Assembly: GCA_027186245.1 (NCBI GenBank)
Contig: CP114496.1
Span: forward strand, 5,237,501 to 5,301,500
Source of the DNA: Coriaria nepalensis
Lineage: Eukaryota; Streptophyta; Magnoliopsida; Cucurbitales; Coriariaceae
Reading direction: 5' to 3'
Length of the DNA: 64,000 bases
Shown piece by piece: positions 63,904 through 64,000 of this stretch (positions are counted from its first letter, which is position 1; every line of letters starts with the position of its first letter). Made by a program: the position numbers and the translations under genes. The notes below the pieces were generated by a model. The model had not been told where the DNA came from and did no database searches. It saw only the letters and a list, made by a program, of their open reading frames with translations.

Positions 63904-64000
63904 ATTAGTTTAACCTTAAAATCATTTGAATGAGTCATTTCAGGTCAATGACATATTTCATAGCATATTCAACGAATTCTATTTTCGCACCACAAACACA
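63904..64000 (+). repeat. Partial last monomer (97 bases)
   Basis: The window ends inside monomer 451, at about its position 97. It is an AACC type with GGTCAATGACATATT, CATATTCAACG and TTTTCGCACCAC, the last being a private change near the end. Confidence 0.95.

Larger units (their letters stand above)
1..64000 (+). repeat. 142-base tandem satellite array (whole window)
   Basis: A 142-base unit repeats without a break in one orientation. Taking ATTAG as monomer base 1, monomers start at 1, 143, 285, 427, 569 and so on, and the 451st starts at 63,904. That makes 450 full units with a net drift of +3 bases. A typical monomer has 47 G+C in 142 bases and one GAATTC at positions 71-76. No stretch of 300 bases lacks the repeat, and no gene, transposon, simple-sequence tract or unique spacer interrupts it. 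Each monomer has stops in all six frames: forward TAG at 3, TAA at 8 and TGA at 28, and reverse-strand stops read from TTA at 2, TTA at 7 and TCA at 42. Such arrays are typical of centromeric or pericentromeric heterochromatin. Length and the EcoRI site recall the Tenebrio molitor major satellite, which is a recollection and not a database match. Confidence 0.98.

Noticed and set aside
1..64000. Possible protein-coding genes or long open reading frames
   Set aside because: Each monomer has stops in all six frames, and 142 is not a multiple of three, so any frame rotates through all three phases every three monomers. No frame can stay open for long.
1..64000. CRISPR-like array of direct repeats and spacers
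   Set aside because: The regular repetition involves the whole 142-base unit. There are no unique spacers between short repeats; the variable sites are single-base variants of one monomer.
1..64000. Embedded transposon, retroelement or rDNA fragment
   Set aside because: The 142-base phase can be followed from base 1 to 64,000 with only five 1-base shifts, leaving no room for an insertion.
1..64000. Inverted monomers or a strand switch in the array
   Set aside because: The ATTAG, GAATTC and CTTGCA landmarks keep the same order and orientation throughout.
1..64000. Telomeric or simple-sequence repeats
   Set aside because: No TTAGG or other short-unit run occurs; ATTAG appears once per monomer only as part of the 142-base unit.

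Overview
The whole 64,000-base window is one uninterrupted tandem satellite DNA array. A 142-base monomer, about 67% A+T (counted on the monomer at 569-710), repeats head to tail in one orientation from the first base to the last: 450 full monomers (1-63,903) plus 97 bases of a 451st. Net phase drift over 64 kb is only +3 bases, explained by four 1-base insertions and one 1-base deletion. There is no gene, RNA gene, transposon, unique spacer, inversion or array edge. Every ordinary monomer carries stop codons in all six frames, so no reading frame is open for long.

Organism: this is eukaryotic heterochromatin, most likely centromeric or pericentromeric. Almost every monomer has a single EcoRI site (GAATTC at monomer positions 71-76). 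From memory, the darkling beetle Tenebrio molitor has a very abundant major satellite with 142-base EcoRI monomers, so that beetle is the best guess. Palorus ratzeburgii, a related beetle, also has a 142-base satellite. This is an inference from length, site and base composition, not from a sequence comparison.

Layout (monomers are phased from ATTAG, so monomer 1 starts at base 1). The monomers are not uniform. They fall into recurring variants set by a few linked sites (positions 10-12, 27, 32, 39-44, 55-63, 67-71, 97-99, 105-106, 118-127, 137), and the variants follow an order, giving higher-order repeats (HORs) that change along the window. 1-10.8 kb: an 11-monomer HOR (1,562 bases) with 7-, 9- and 10-monomer versions. 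10.65-17.04 kb: a 19-monomer block present twice at an offset of 26 monomers, with a piece of the left-hand HOR embedded between. 17-20.5 kb: a mixed zone with 6- and 10-monomer repeats. 20.59-26.56 kb: a 21-monomer HOR (2,982 bases) in two near-identical tandem copies. 26.6-57 kb: a mosaic built from a few recurring blocks, with local 2-, 4- and 5-monomer expansions. 58.08-62.34 kb: a 9-monomer HOR (1,278 bases) in three copies, one separated by two extra monomers.

How it works: the pattern is that expected from repeated unequal crossing over and gene conversion, acting on scales from one monomer to at least 20. I found no undescribed gene system. What deserves a second look is the HOR architecture, the mosaic and chimeric monomers, and small symmetric motifs repeated hundreds of times. 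All comparisons were made by eye, so difference counts are minimum values.
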